A DNA stretch of 64,000 nucleotides, taken from Stenogyne calaminthoides (taxonomy: Eukaryota > Streptophyta > Magnoliopsida > Lamiales > Lamiaceae). Positions 12,788-22,950 of the stretch are shown here, piece after piece (position 1 is the stretch's first letter; every line of letters begins with the position of its first letter). The translations under genes and the position numbers were made by a program. The notes under the pieces were generated by a model, which worked only from the letters and a program-made list of their open reading frames with translations, made no database searches and was not told the origin of the DNA. The stretch covers positions 15,054,728 through 15,118,727 of the forward strand of contig JBBCBC010000016.1 of assembly GCA_037126765.1 (NCBI GenBank). Direction: 5' to 3'.

Positions 12788-12856
12788 AATAGGTTCCGAG
12801 GCAACGAGATGGTGCCCATTGTGGACATTTTGTGTGTTGCTATATTGAAGATATAA
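12788..12856 (+). pseudogene. Last exon remnant of the CACTA 1 transposase
   Basis: The short reading NRFRGNEMVPIVDILCVAI, ending at TAA 12854-12856, matches the C-terminal reading of element 2 (NRFRGNEIMNIVDILCVAL at about 45150-45215). The region between 12636 and 12787 is AT-rich and probably contains an intron plus the deleted DUF4216 area. Confidence 0.55.
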
Positions 12857-13317
12857 TCTGAGCTTCTCAAACGACGATTCCTAATAATGTAAGTCAATTT
12901 ATCGATTTATTTAAATTATTATTGATTGAATGAAAATTCATATACTATATATCTAACTATATTGATTGATCGTTGTTTGAAGTTTGTCTATCAACATCCG
13001 CCCAAGACTTACTCCGACAAAAGAATGAAGAAATGGAAAAGAGATTGGACGGGGTACCTTTACAATCGATTCTTGTATAATTATAATTAAAGTGGTATAA
13101 CTTTTGGTAGCATGTAATTAACTTATATATTTGTGATGATATTTCATATTTTTGGTGTATATTGGACGTATGTATGTGTATGTTTATTTATTTCATGATG
13201 TGTATGTTTATTTATTTGATGTTTTGGTATTGGACGTATATATATTATAGTGGTATACGTTTTGGTTTTTGGTTTTGGTTTTGTATAAACAGGATTTTTA
13301 AAATATATATTAATTAT
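12857..13317. other. AT-rich 3' non-coding region of CACTA element 1
   Basis: No gene is visible. The 67-codon frame at 13162-13365 is tyrosine/phenylalanine-rich low complexity. The complement of the matching part of element 2 (44640-45130) carries the same words (for example GGTACCTTTACAATCGATTC), so this is conserved element sequence. Confidence 0.6.
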
Positions 13318-13609
13318 AAAAAGAAAATTGTATTGGACAGCAGCTATAAACCGCTGTCTATCTAATATAATAAAAAAATTTATTAAAAAATATATATATT
13401 AGACAGCGGTTTTTAACCGTTGTCCAATTGAGAACCGTTGTCCAAAGTGGTACCTTGCAATGCGGTTCAGAACCGCTGTCTAAGGCCTCTTTTTAGACAT
13501 CGGTTTTTTAACAGTTGTCTAAGCTTAGACAGCTCTTACTTGGACAACCCTTATAACCGCTGTCTAAGGTCATTTTTAACAGCTGTCTAAGCCCAAATCT
13601 GTATTAGTG
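13318..13609. repeat. 3' subterminal repeat block of CACTA element 1
   Basis: There are many copies of CCGCTGTCTAAG and CTTAGACAGC, several arranged as dyads such as AGACAGCGGTT followed by AACCGTTGTCC. They end at TTAGTG (13609). These are the likely binding and recognition sequences for the family's transposase, and they match the blocks at 39743-39945, 44368-44600 and 49790-50038. Confidence 0.85.
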
Positions 13610-13612
13610 AAT

Positions 13613-13985
13613 TAATACTTAAAAACATTCTGGGTTACCTTTTCCAGCAAAGTCCATCTAATGTGGCTGTGAAGTCCACTTTTTTACTGACATGTAAATA
13701 GATATAAAAAAAGTCATCATGTAAAATTAGAAAATGCTAGAGTAATCTTACATATTGATATTTTAGGTCTGACATTTTATAATCTTACATTTATTATAAC
13801 ATGTACATTTCAGCAAGACAAGTGGACTTCGGCGACAACATTAGACGAGCCTTGTTAAAATGATGAGTTATGATGTTTTTATATATTATGTACTAGATTC
13901 GAAAAGAAATTAAAAATGTATGTGCTAAAATTGACAAAAATGAAAAGTATGTGCCATATTTGATTATTTGGTCATATTTCTATTG
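13613..13985. other. Spacer, no gene seen
   Basis: This is AT-rich sequence between the CACTA element and the hAT-like element. It shows no terminal repeats or coding signal that I can support. Confidence 0.6.
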
Positions 13986-13993
13986 ATTGATAC

Positions 13994-15090
13994 CAATGTT
14001 TTTAGAACGGGGTTGAACTGGGAACCTACCATGAAACCGGTCTGATTACTCTAAGAAAAATTATTTTTACGGTTGAACAGGAAAAAAACCGGTCAAAACC
14101 AGTAAAATCGCTTGAACCGGTGTTTTTTTAAATTAATCATTATTTTTATCATCCTTGTTTAAAATGGTATTGTGTTGTATTATGTTGTCTATGATTCTAT
14201 TGTATTTATTTCAACATGAACTTATAAATTATAATTTTAAATTTTATAAGTGCATTATTTTTTAATGTAATATAGGAAATATATTTATAAAAAATTAATA
14301 GATGTCATATCAAAAATTAAAATTTGAGTGTTCGTGTCCATATCAAAATTTCGATACAGATCGGTATGGTTTTATTATTTTTTTGGTAAGGTTTAGAACG
14401 GATATTCGGTTATAACGGAACCGGATCAGAATGGAACAGATTAGAACGAACACACATATTTTTTTTACCTTTTTTTTTTTCTATTCACCCTTTTTTCACT
14501 GAACAATATTAGTTATTTTCACTTAAAAGTGTTAGGTGTTTCCATTGTATAATATTAGTTTCTTTCATTGACATGTATTCAGTTAAAATCATGTTACTTA
14601 ACAACTAATTCATGTTTATGATTGAATAATATCGTTGTCTAAAATTAAATCTTGTGGTTATTTAGTTTACATTTATAAAGACTATTAATTTATTATTAAT
14701 AATTTGAGTTTTCTAAAATCAATTAATCATACTGTCATATAACTATATTTGAATTTAGTAACATTATAACACAATTTGACATATTTAATTCGGTTATTCG
14801 ATTTGGTGTGGTTCAAGCGGTTTGGTCTGCGGTTTCATTTGGTTATTCAAGATATTTACTTGGTAATATCGGATTCGTACCACTTAAAAAAAATTCGATT
14901 CGATTAATTTTTTAAAAAATCAACGGTTATTTTTTATTCGATTCTTTTTCGATCCGATTTCGGTAATCTCCAAATTCATGAACCCCCTAATTTTAATGGT
15001 TGGACTTTCAATCCGACTGTTCCAACCGGTTGAACCTTCAATCATTGTCCAATTAAATTTGACTGTGGTCCGATAATTATAAAACCACTG
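13994..15090. mobile_element. Non-autonomous hAT-like element with GAACCGGTT motifs
   Basis: The left end is CAATGTTTTTAGAACGGGG. The complement of the right end is CAGTGGTTTTATAATTATCG, like the terminus of the element at 43168-43609. Flanking 8-mers ATTGATAC (13986-13993) and ATTGAAAC (15091-15098) agree at 7 of 8 positions, and 8-bp TSDs are typical of hAT. GAACCGGT-type motifs occur near both ends. The AT-rich middle has no transposase. Confidence 0.6.
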
Positions 15091-15233
15091 ATTGAAACAT
15101 CATTTGTTATTACTTATTAGATACAGTGAATGTAAAATTAATGTTGAAAAATTATGTATGCGACTTGCAAGGATATAGTCTCCATGCTAAAAATAGAACG
15201 CCGTTACCTTTTTAAAGTTGTCTAAAAATAGTA

Positions 15234-15449
15234 CTCCCTCCGTCCCAAACGAACCTTCACACTTTCTATTTTGGGTCGTCCCATTTCAATCTTCACACCC
15301 CAAAAATGGCAAAAAATCTTACAATCTTCATCACACAATTTTCACACTCACAATCTCCACTCTCCATCCCCTTTGAAAAGTCAATAAAATAACTTTTTCT
15401 TAAAATATGTGCCGGTCAAAGTGTGAAGATTGAAATGAGACGGAGGGAG
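15234..15449. mobile_element. Stowaway-like MITE
   Basis: The ends are CTCCCTCCGTCCCAAA and, at the right, GAGACGGAGGGAG, with TA at 15232-15233 and 15450-15451. Internal inverted segments such as CACACTTT and AAAGTGTG support a hairpin-like MITE of 216 bp. This is the classical plant Stowaway terminus. Confidence 0.92.
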
Positions 15450-15451
15450 TA

Positions 15452-15755
15452 TCATATTTGATTTGAAAAGTCAAGTATTCTTTTACAATGTTTCTATACT
15501 GTAAATGACATGATAACGTGCTTAAATGTTTTTTTTCTTTGAGCGCAAAACGTACTTAAATGTTAAATGTGAACCTTATATGATTATTAATTTGTATACA
15601 TTGATTTCATATTATAAATTTGTAAAATACATGAAAATATTTATATATATATATATTGATTTCATATTATAAATTTTATTAAAAATATGCGAACCTTATA
15701 TGATCATTAATTTTTTTTTTTTTTTTGTAGTTTTCCCTTTTCATTTTCTAAGAAT
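15452..15755. other. AT-rich spacer, no gene seen
   Basis: It contains poly-A/T and short TA tracts and an imperfect direct repeat of the words GAACCTTATATGAT and TTGATTTCATATTATAAA at about 15570-15610 and 15655-15705. I see no coding signal. Confidence 0.6.
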
Positions 15756-15839
15756 CAAGGACGGATCCAAGAATTTTTTATGACAGGGCAAGAAAAAATA
15801 GAGAGATCTTGTATGCACTACTAGCACTACAAAATAATG

Positions 15840-16130
15840 GTCATTTAAAGAGTGTTTTAACGAGTGATTTAAAGAGAAATTTTGATTTGGCGAGAGTTTT
15901 AAAGAGGGAAAAAAATCCCACTTTAAAATGCTCGTCGAGAACTAATTAACGAGAGCAAAATTGAGCCCTCGCCAAAAAGCCATGGATTTAACGAGGGCTG
16001 ACATCGTGTCGAATTTCCGAGGCTGTCGGGACCCTCTCCAACCCTCATGAAATCCCTTGTCCTGGCCCTCGTGATGTGTCCTCGGTCCAGCGTTCGCCAT
16101 CAACAGAAGTTGAGTCCAATGTAGGTATAT
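15840..16130. repeat. 5' subterminal CGAGGG-type repeats
   Basis: Motifs include TTAACGAGGGCTG, GAGCCCTCGCC and CCCTCGTGATGTGTC. They match the right-hand block at 22195-22380, which has CCCTCGTGATGTGTCAG. Such arrays flank CACTA elements and probably bind transposase. Confidence 0.75.
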
Positions 16131-16229
16131 TCTCGGAGAGGATATGCTCGGATCCTGTACTCTAGCATATGTATATACTTCCATCCGCTCCCTACTTCCA
16201 CAGTAATCTGAACTTCAACTGCTATAGCT

Positions 16230-16500
16230 ATGATAACTCTCCAATTCCTAAATTCAACATTTTCGCAAGCATCAAATCCACCCCCACAATCAACAACTGC
16301 AAAATTCACCAATTTCCCCTCATGGTTGTCTCTCAAACCCACGAAATCTCCACTCAAAACCCCCTCTACTCACCACAGAGAACTCGAAAACGTTTTCCCT
16401 ATCCAAACAGGATAAACTCAAACAAGCCCACAAATTCCTCCTCAAAATGGGTGGTTGCAACATTCCCATCGCCCCTCAATCGTATAGATATTTACTTTAA
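16230..16500 (+). pseudogene. Captured fragment of a pentatricopeptide-repeat (PPR) protein gene, 5' end
   Basis: From ATG 16230 the frame reads MITLQFLNSTFSQASN followed by a Ser/Thr/Pro-rich stretch, like a plastid transit peptide. After a one-base shift in a T run near 16393-16396 it continues LSKQDKLKQAHKFLLKMG and ends at TAA 16498-16500. That second part has the S-L-S-K-x-x-K-L-x-x-A-x-x-F-L-x-x-M pattern that opens many PLS/DYW-type PPR editing factors. From memory it is most like the chloroplast editing factor RARE1, but I cannot confirm which PPR gene it came from. Only the first roughly 90 codons are present and the reading is broken. It lies well inside the CACTA element, which suggests gene-fragment capture. 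Confidence 0.6.
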
Positions 16501-16559
16501 TCAGCAAACTTCGATCGACTCGCTGCCAGTGCCGTTCCCGACGGTGAAATCGCCCCCTA

Positions 16560-16992
16560 GCACATGAAATACTGAAAAAGAATGAAATATTGTGTGTGTT
16601 CAATCTCTCTCTATATGTGTGCGGTAAAGATTAGTGTATATAATCTGGACATCCAGAAATTAATTAGTGCATTAAATTAATGTAAAATATATATATCATT
16701 ACTATATTACCCTTAATCTATTTTGGCTCCAAATAGATACATATTGGCGCCTCCCAATTTCCCTTCATCATAATTACTACTTTTCTTGACACATTAATCG
16801 AGTTGATCATAATGCATTTTCTAATTATTACTTTTAAAAAATAAAATATTCAATAAAATTGAAATTCTTCATATATATAATATATCTACCGTGAATATAG
16901 ACAATATATTTTATAAATATTTTACACAAAGCTTAAAAATTTTGTAATATATATACTTATAAAAATTTATTAAAAATATTATAAGTACTCTC

Positions 16993-17032
<40 letters not shown>

Positions 17033-17057
17033 TCCAAATTTTACTTAAATAATAATC
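16560..17057. other. AT-rich interior of the CACTA element, no gene seen
   Basis: It includes a (TA)n tract at about 16999-17029. The words GAATGAAATA(C/T)TG here recur near the right end (about 22122-22136). No coding signal is visible. Confidence 0.6.
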
Positions 17058-17350
17058 ACTACAAAAAACGCGCAAGATTTCTTGATGGAATTTTAGCGAT
17101 TACAAAAGAAATGCATAAATAGCGGCGATTTTTATGACGGTAATGGTCAAATGGTCAAAGTCAACAATTTTAGTGACGGTAAAGAGTCAACAGTTTTAGT
17201 GACGGTAAAGAGAACCGTCGCAAATAGCGACGGTTTTAGCGACAGATTATGCAAACCTTTGAGAATAATGACGGTTTTGCGACGATTTTAGCGACGTTTT
17301 GGACTAACCCCTTTAGCGACGGATTTAGCGACGGTTTATTTAGCGAAAGT
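17058..17350. mobile_element. Orphan CACTA terminus with TTAGCGACGG repeats
   Basis: The sequence begins CACTACAAAAAACGCG and is followed by about ten copies of TTTTAGCGACGGT-like words up to about 17350. This is a third kind of CACTA subterminal array. I could not find a matching right terminus inside the outer element, so it appears to be one end of a truncated nested element. Confidence 0.7.
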
Positions 17351-17466
17351 TTTAGCGATGATTTTTTTTTTAATATTTAATATTAATTTTTTTTTTTTTA
17401 TGTTTTAGGATTATACTAGAATTTTCAATTGTTATTAATGCATCCTACCGTATATTTAATTTATAG

Positions 17467-17522
17467 TCACTTGGAGAAGAGTTCCACCTGACCGTAGTCA
17501 GGTCTACTTCAAGGAGTTTACA
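17467..17522 (+). pseudogene. Mini-exon resembling CACTA ORF1 (plant transposase Ptta/En/Spm, Transposase_24)
   Basis: A 56-bp stretch is bounded by an ATTTATAG acceptor and a GTATAA donor. It encodes TWRRVPPDRSQVYFKEFT, which follows the W-x-x-V-P-x-x-x-x-x-x-x-F/Y-x-x-E-F pattern of the Transposase_24 family. It sits just after the TTAGCGACGG array, where ORF1 of a CACTA would be. The match is short and is a pattern call from memory. Confidence 0.4.
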
Positions 17523-17563
17523 GTATAAAATTTAATTTATAATATATTTAAATATATATTGAC

Positions 17564-18888
17564 TAAAAGTAATACTTGTTTAAATAGAAAAATAGTACTT
17601 ATTTAAATGAAAAGTATTGCTTGTTAAATGAAAAGTATTACTTGTTTAAATAGAAAAGTAATACTTGTTTAAATAGAAAATTCGTACTTGTTTAAATGAA
17701 AAGTAGTACTTGTTTAAATAATAGAAAATTATTACTTGTTTAAATAGAAAAGTAGTACTTGTTTAAATAGAAAAATAGTAATTGTTTAAATGAAAGATAT
17801 TATTTGTTTAAATGAAAGTTATTGCTTGTTAAAATTAAAAGTAGTACTTGTTTAAATAGAAAAATAGTACTTGTTTAAATGAATAGTAGTACTTGTTTAA
17901 ATGAAAAATATTACTTGTTTAAATAGAAAAGTATTACTTGTTTAAATAGAAAATTAGTACTTGTTTAAATAGAAAATTTGTACTTGTTTAAATGAAAAGT
18001 TGTACTTGTTTAAATGAAAGGTATTATTTGTTTAAATGAAAGGTATTACTTGTTTAAATGAAAAGTAGTACTTGTTTAAATGAAAAGTAGTACTTGTATA
18101 AATAGAAAGTATTACTTGCTTAAATGAATAGTAGTATTTGTTTAAATAGAAAAGTCGTACTTGTTTAAATGAAAGGTATTATTTATTTAAATGAAAGGTA
18201 GTACTTGTTTAAATGAAATGTATTATTTGTTTAAATGAAAGGTATTACTTGTTAAAATGAAAAGTAGTACTTGTTTAAAGGAAAAGTAGTACTTTTTTAA
18301 ATAGAAAGTATTACTTGCTTAAATGAAAAGTAGTACTTGTTTAAATAGAAAAGTAGTACTTGTTTAAATGAATAGTAGTACTTGTTTGAATAAAAAGTAT
18401 TACTTGTTTAAATAGAAAAGTATTACTTGTTTAAATGGAAAAGTAGTACTTGGTTAAATAGGAAAGTAGTACTTGGTTAAATGAAAAGTATTACTTATTT
18501 AAATTAAAAGTATTACTTGTCTAAATAGAAAGTATTACTTGTTTAAATAGAAAGTATTACTTGTTTAAATAGAAAGTAGTACTTGTTTAAGTGTATAGTA
18601 GTACTTGTTTAAATGAAAAGGAGTATTTGTTTAAATAATAGATGGTATTACTTGTTTAAATAGAAAAGTATTACTTGCTTAAATGAAAAGTAGCACTTGT
18701 TTAAATAGAAAAGTATTACTTGCTTAAATGAAAAGTAGCACTTGTTTAAATGAAAGGTATTATTTATTTAAAAGAAAGATATTACTTGTTTAAATGAAAG
18801 TATTTCTTGCATTGAAAGGTATAGTAGTACTTGTTTAAATAGAAAGTATTACTTGCTTAAATGAAAAGTAACACTTGTTTAAATGAAA
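17564..18888. repeat. Tandem array of about 22-bp units (GTACTTGTTTAAATGAAAA), part 1
   Basis: The unit AGTA(C/T)TACTTGTTTAAAT(A)GAAA repeats roughly 60 times with small variations. Two alternating forms are evident: GTAGTACTTG and GTATTACTTG. Each unit contains the palindrome TTTAAA. A solo LTR interrupts the array at 18894-20607. It is not coding and not a CRISPR array, because the units are contiguous with no unique spacers. Confidence 0.95.
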
Positions 18889-18893
18889 GGTAT

Positions 18894-20607
18894 TGTTGGG
18901 ATATTTTAGTTTTGATGAATTATCTAAAAACATTATCAACTTGTGTTATTGAAGTTTAATTTAGAGATAACAAGTTGAGGAAAAAAGAACAAGTTGAGGG
19001 GAACTAAACGAAATCAAAAGAAGATGATCGAGATCGACGAGGTCAAGAGATAAGACTGATCGAGATCAGATGAGTTAGATGAGTTCGGAGTTAAACTGAT
19101 GAGCTGTGCAAATCAAAAGAGAAGAAAAGCTAAGCTAGCCGATCGAAGATCGATGACGGAAACAGACGATCGGATGATCGGAAAAAGCGATTGAATTGAT
19201 ATATGGTGATCGAAAGAGCGGAAAGCGGTCGTAGAAAAAGATGACCGTAAGATCGAGAAGAAGGTTACAAATCGGAAGAGGAAGGAGATGAGACCGATCA
19301 AGATCGACGCGTGATTGAGATCGATATGAAGATGAAAGCAGATGAAAATCGATCGAGATCGACGCGGATCGAGATCGGATATGATAAACCGATATCAAAC
19401 TCGATATGATGTACTTACGATCTTTATCGATATGTTGATCCGAAGATGTGTTGATCGATCGGTCGAAATTTGATCGGATCGCAAAGAAGAAATCGGATGC
19501 TTTGAGTAAAAAGTAATTTGAGACTAAGAAGATCCGAGACTCGATAAATAAAACCGATCTGAGGACTCGATGAAAGTAAAAGTGACACGAGGGTCGGGAT
19601 ATCTGAAGTCAAGAACCGAACTCGGTCGGCTGGGTGTCGATTATGCTGATCGGACAAGGTCGGTGAAGAAAAGTCTGTTGAATCAAGAACTCAAGGCTCA
19701 AATAGAATCAAGATCCCGAGACTCGGAAGAACACGAAGAATATAAGTACAGAATTCAATTCGGTGGCGTGGACCAATGAGAGGAAGACAACCCGACTGGA
19801 AAAAGCTGCAGAAGCGTCTAAAGAATAGTATGGATTTGAATGTGATTCTCTCCAACGGTAACATTCAAATCCACACTATAAATACAAGTTCTTCCCTCAT
19901 TATCGGGTGTGGAAAATCATTGAAACATCCATCAAGCCAAATCATCTAGCATTCCCACCCTAGAAACACAAGTCCGTAGATATACACGCATATATTCAAG
20001 AGTGTTCTAGAACTCAATGTAAGCAACCCACGCCAGATCCTAAAGCTTAGAGAGATTTTCCCAACCTTAGCATTGAAATTTTAAACAAATGTAAGGGAAA
20101 ATCTCACCATAGTTTGAAACCAAACAAACCTTACCCAAATCGATCCGGTTAAGTTTAGAATGAGTGTGAACTTCCAGAACATCTAAGAATCCCGAAAGGA
20201 GGGTAGACAATCCCGAGTGAGGGGTGATAAGTCCGTTGGAGTGTGAACTCTTTGTTAAACATCTCAGAAAGCAATCCCGTGGAGGGTGATAAGTCCCGTT
20301 TGAGTGAAAGCTCGTTAAATATCTAGAGGCGAGCCAGAGAGAGGGTGATAAGTCGATTGGAAGGAATTTCCCTAGGAACATGGAGAGTGGATGTAGGAGC
20401 TTGAGCCTCCGAACCACTATACTTTGTTGTGTTCTTTATTGCTTTATGTTCTTATATTGTCATATGCATTCGATTATAAGCAAAACACAACACATGAGCT
20501 TAAAACGCAAAAATCTGTAATCACCATTCCTTCACCCTGTTTTTATATGCATAGCACGAAATGTTTACTTCAAGACGCAATAAAAATGGGTTTTCCAAGG
20601 GACCATC
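18894..20607 (+). mobile_element. Solo LTR inserted in the tandem array
   Basis: It begins TGTTGGGATATTTTAG and ends GGGACCATC, with matching GGTAT at 18889-18893 and 20608-20612. It has the LTR layout: a TATA-like box TATAAATACAAG at about 19878, then the phrase TGTAGGAGCTTGAGCC near 20391. The end lacks the canonical CA, perhaps by mutation. The stretch 19020-19560 is unusually rich in GATCGA. Frames such as 19570-19779 and 20067-20417 are LTR sequence. The family differs from A and B. Confidence 0.75.
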
Positions 20608-20612
20608 GGTAT

Positions 20613-21045
20613 TATTTATTTAAAACAAAGATATTACTTGTTTAAATAAAAGTATTTCTTGCATTGAAAGGTATAGTAGTACTTGTTTAAATAGAAAGTA
20701 TTACTTGCTTAAATGAAAAATAGTACTTGTTTAAATAGAAAAGACGTACTTGTTTAAATGAAAGGTATTATTTATTTAAATGAAATATTTTACTTATTTA
20801 AATAAAAGGTATTACTTATTAAATGAAAAATGACTGTTTAAATAGAAAATAATTAAGTATTACTTGTTTAAATAGAAAATATTACTTGCTTAAATAAAAA
20901 AAGTAAGTACTTGTTTAAATAAAAAAGTTGTACTTGTTTAAATGAAAGATATTATTTATTTAAATGAAAGGTATTACTTATTTAAATGATCGGTATTACT
21001 TGTTAAATGAAAATAGAACTTGTTTAAATAAAAAAAATACTTCTT
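20613..21045. repeat. Tandem array of about 22-bp units, part 2
   Basis: The same repeat continues after the solo LTR and becomes more degenerate to the right. A higher-order unit of about 105 bp (GGTATTATTTATTTAAAA... through GTATTTCTTGCATTGAAAGG) occurs on both sides of the LTR, near 18767-18872 and 20608-20715. Confidence 0.9.
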
Positions 21046-22194
21046 TACAATATTTATTAAAATTATATTGAAATTTTCTCCAAATCACAATATTTATATA
21101 AATTATATTGATATTTATAATTAGATAAGCATAAAATAAATTATAGTGTCACTATCTTGTGAGTCGAGTTCACAAGTCGGACCATTGAACTCTAAATCGT
21201 TTGCCACAAACATATTGTACCACTCTAATAAAATTTTAAAATATATTATTAAACCAAATAATAAAATCTATAGTAAATAAAAAAATTATTAATCCAAATA
21301 AATATCTAATAAAAAAATTATTAATCCAAATAAATATCTATATTAATTGAAAATGAAGAAAATATCAAACAAAATTAAAAAATCTTATCTTATTAACAAA
21401 AAAATAAATTAAAATCATTATATATTTTTTTTTCATCAGTAAACAGAGAATTTTATCAATGGGGTATTAGATATGCCGAAAAGATCTCAATACACCAAAT
21501 TAAAAATCATTATAATAATATTAAAGATTCAAAATATTTTTATATTCTTAACAAATATACAATTTTCCAATCTTTGAAAATAAAATGATTTCAAAAAACT
21601 TTCAAAGTAAAAGGATAAATTAAGCAAACTAATTTTATCAGCCATTTTTATATTTTATTTACTATTTGGCAAAAAAATTAGAAAAATTTTACGACTACAA
21701 TTACGTAAAAAAATTATTTTAAAAAAATTTCAAACTTGTGAAATGGAAAGTGCAATTTATTAACATGTTTAAGAAATAATGATTTGATTCGTCATTAAAA
21801 AAATTAATAACGTGTTTAACGTTTATATATACACAAGAATGTCCAATGAATCAATCTGAAAAAAAAAATTAAATATGAAAAAATGTGGGAATAAATAATA
21901 AGTATTGAAACTTGTGTCTTATCTTGGAAATATAAGTTGGAAAGAAAAACAAGTAGAAAATTCAAATTCAAATTGTGTTTTAAATGCATTTTCTTTTTTT
22001 TATATAGGGGTACTTTAGACTATTTAAATGACCCAAAACATTAATATTACAAAAATGTCATTTTCTGGATGTCCATATTATGGACATTTAGCGCCACCCA
22101 TATGTGTGCGTGTTTAGAAGAAGAATGAAATACTGAAAAAGTTGGGTTGTTTGGGAAGTGGGTAAATAGAAAAAAGGGTATGTTCTGTTGCTTG
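21046..22194. other. AT-rich interior of the CACTA element, no gene seen
   Basis: This is very AT-rich sequence with short direct repeats (AATTATTAATCCAAATAAATATCTA twice in shortened form near 21275-21340). I see no coding potential or element ends. Confidence 0.6.
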
Positions 22195-22416
22195 GTGCAG
22201 AGTTTGTCGAGGGACTACAAACCCTCGTGATGTGTCAGATGTACTTGCAGAGGGAGTTCAACCCTCATGATGTGTCAGACGTTAATTTTCGAGGGTCTTT
22301 GTGCCCTCGTGACTTGAAACACTCGTTAAAACTTGCCTCGTTAATACCTTCACTAATTAACGAGGGTTCTATTTCCCTGTTTGAACTCCCTTTTTAAATC
22401 AACATTTTTTGTGGTG
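22195..22416. repeat. 3' subterminal CGAGGG-type repeats
   Basis: CCCTCGTGATGTGTCAG, CCCTCATGATGTGTCAG and TTAACGAGGG repeats lead up to TTTTTTGTGGTG at 22416. They mirror the left block of the same element. Confidence 0.8.
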
Positions 22417-22449
22417 TAGGCGGATCGTGCAATTCAAGATTGATTTTTT

Positions 22450-22575
22450 TTTAAATATGCAACTTGTTTGTACTGAAACATGCATTATAAATAAATTGCG
22501 TGTTTAATTATAAAAAATTACTTGTTTCAAAATGCATTTGAGTTGCGCAGTGTACCTGATGCACCGAGACATACT
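22450..22575 (-). repeat. Member of a dispersed GCAACTTGTT / TGCACCGTGC MITE-like family
   Basis: The complement of this stretch contains GTCTCGGTGCATCAGGTACA followed by AAATGCATTTTGAAACA and AACAAGTTGCAT. These words match the copies at 42565-42775, 51545-51780 and 53226-53440. Borders are approximate. Confidence 0.5.
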
Positions 22576-22718
22576 CATATAAAATACTCCATCTTAATAA
22601 GTTCTTCCTGCATAGCAACTAAGGTCATTACAAGTTAAAATCTACGAAATTTAGATTGACTCAACACTATAAATAATTAATACTAATATTAATTATAATT
22701 ATAATTTTTAATTGGTAT

Positions 22719-22893
22719 TTGGACGATGAATTTGCATTAAAACTATAATTTATATATATAATTAATACTAATTATAATACTTTAAAAATAATACTTGAAA
22801 AAATATTATTTGGACAATGAATTTGCATTAAAACTATAATTTATATAATATAATTAATACATTTTAATACTTTAAAAATAATACTTGAAAAAA
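22719..22893. repeat. Tandem duplication, about 88 bp x 2
   Basis: The phrase ATTTGGACGATGAATTTGC ... TTTAAAAATAATACTTG is present twice in succession with few differences. It lies in the right arm of the hAT-like element. Confidence 0.8.
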
Positions 22894-22950
22894 AATTGTG
22901 GGGTCACATGCCCCCGCCCTTGAAAACGTGCATCCGTCATTGCCAAGAAC

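Larger units (their letters stand above)
5507..13609 (+). mobile_element. CACTA element 1 (En/Spm superfamily), 8.1 kb with nested solo LTRs
   Basis: The element starts CACTACTACACG and ends GTATTAGTG, the complement of CACTAATAC. A 3-bp TSD AAT flanks it at 5504-5506 and 13610-13612. Both ends carry subterminal copies of a CTTGGACAGCGG / CCGCTGTCCAAG-type motif. The interior encodes fragments of a TNP2-type transposase on the plus strand. Removing the two solo LTRs (7237-8770 and 9567-11409, with their TSDs) leaves about 4.7 kb, close to element 2 at 44368-50038, which has the same family ends and genes in the opposite orientation. Confidence 0.95.
15825..22416. mobile_element. CACTA element of a second family, 6.6 kb, with captured gene fragment
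   Basis: The left end is CACTACAAAATAATGG and the complement of the right end is CACCACAAAAAATGTTG. The TSD is TAG at 15822-15824 and 22417-22419. Both subterminal regions repeat CGAGGG / CCCTCG words (15860-16100 and 22195-22380), unlike the GACAGCGG motif of the other CACTA family. Inside are a PPR gene fragment (16230-16500), another CACTA end (from 17058), a long tandem array and a solo LTR. No transposase is visible, so it is non-autonomous. Confidence 0.88.
15756..22942. mobile_element. hAT-like non-autonomous element split by a CACTA insertion
   Basis: The left end is CAAGGACGGATCCA and the complement of the right end is CAATGACGGATGCA, both followed by a GGGC-rich stretch. Flanking 8-mers CTAAGAAT (15748-15755) and CCAAGAAC (22943-22950) agree at 6 of 8 positions. 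The CACTA element 15825-22416 sits inside and leaves about 69 bp on the left and 526 bp on the right. The superfamily call rests on TSD length and CA-starting ends only. Confidence 0.5.

Noticed and set aside
13318..13609. Hairpins as transcription terminators or RNA genes
   Set aside because: The dyads are the subterminal arrays of a CACTA element and recur at every end of the family.
16169..16567. A 132-codon frame as a gene
   Set aside because: The recognisable PPR-like reading is in the other two frames (16230-16500), so this frame is a shadow.
18894..20607. Insertion as a DNA transposon rather than an LTR
   Set aside because: There are no inverted ends. The TGTTGGG start, 5-bp flank repeat, TATA box and LTR-type phrase near 20391 fit a solo LTR better, although the terminal CA is missing.
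17564..21045. CRISPR-like array of short repeats
   Set aside because: Units follow each other without unique spacers, vary continuously, and lie in plant transposon DNA. It is a tandem array.
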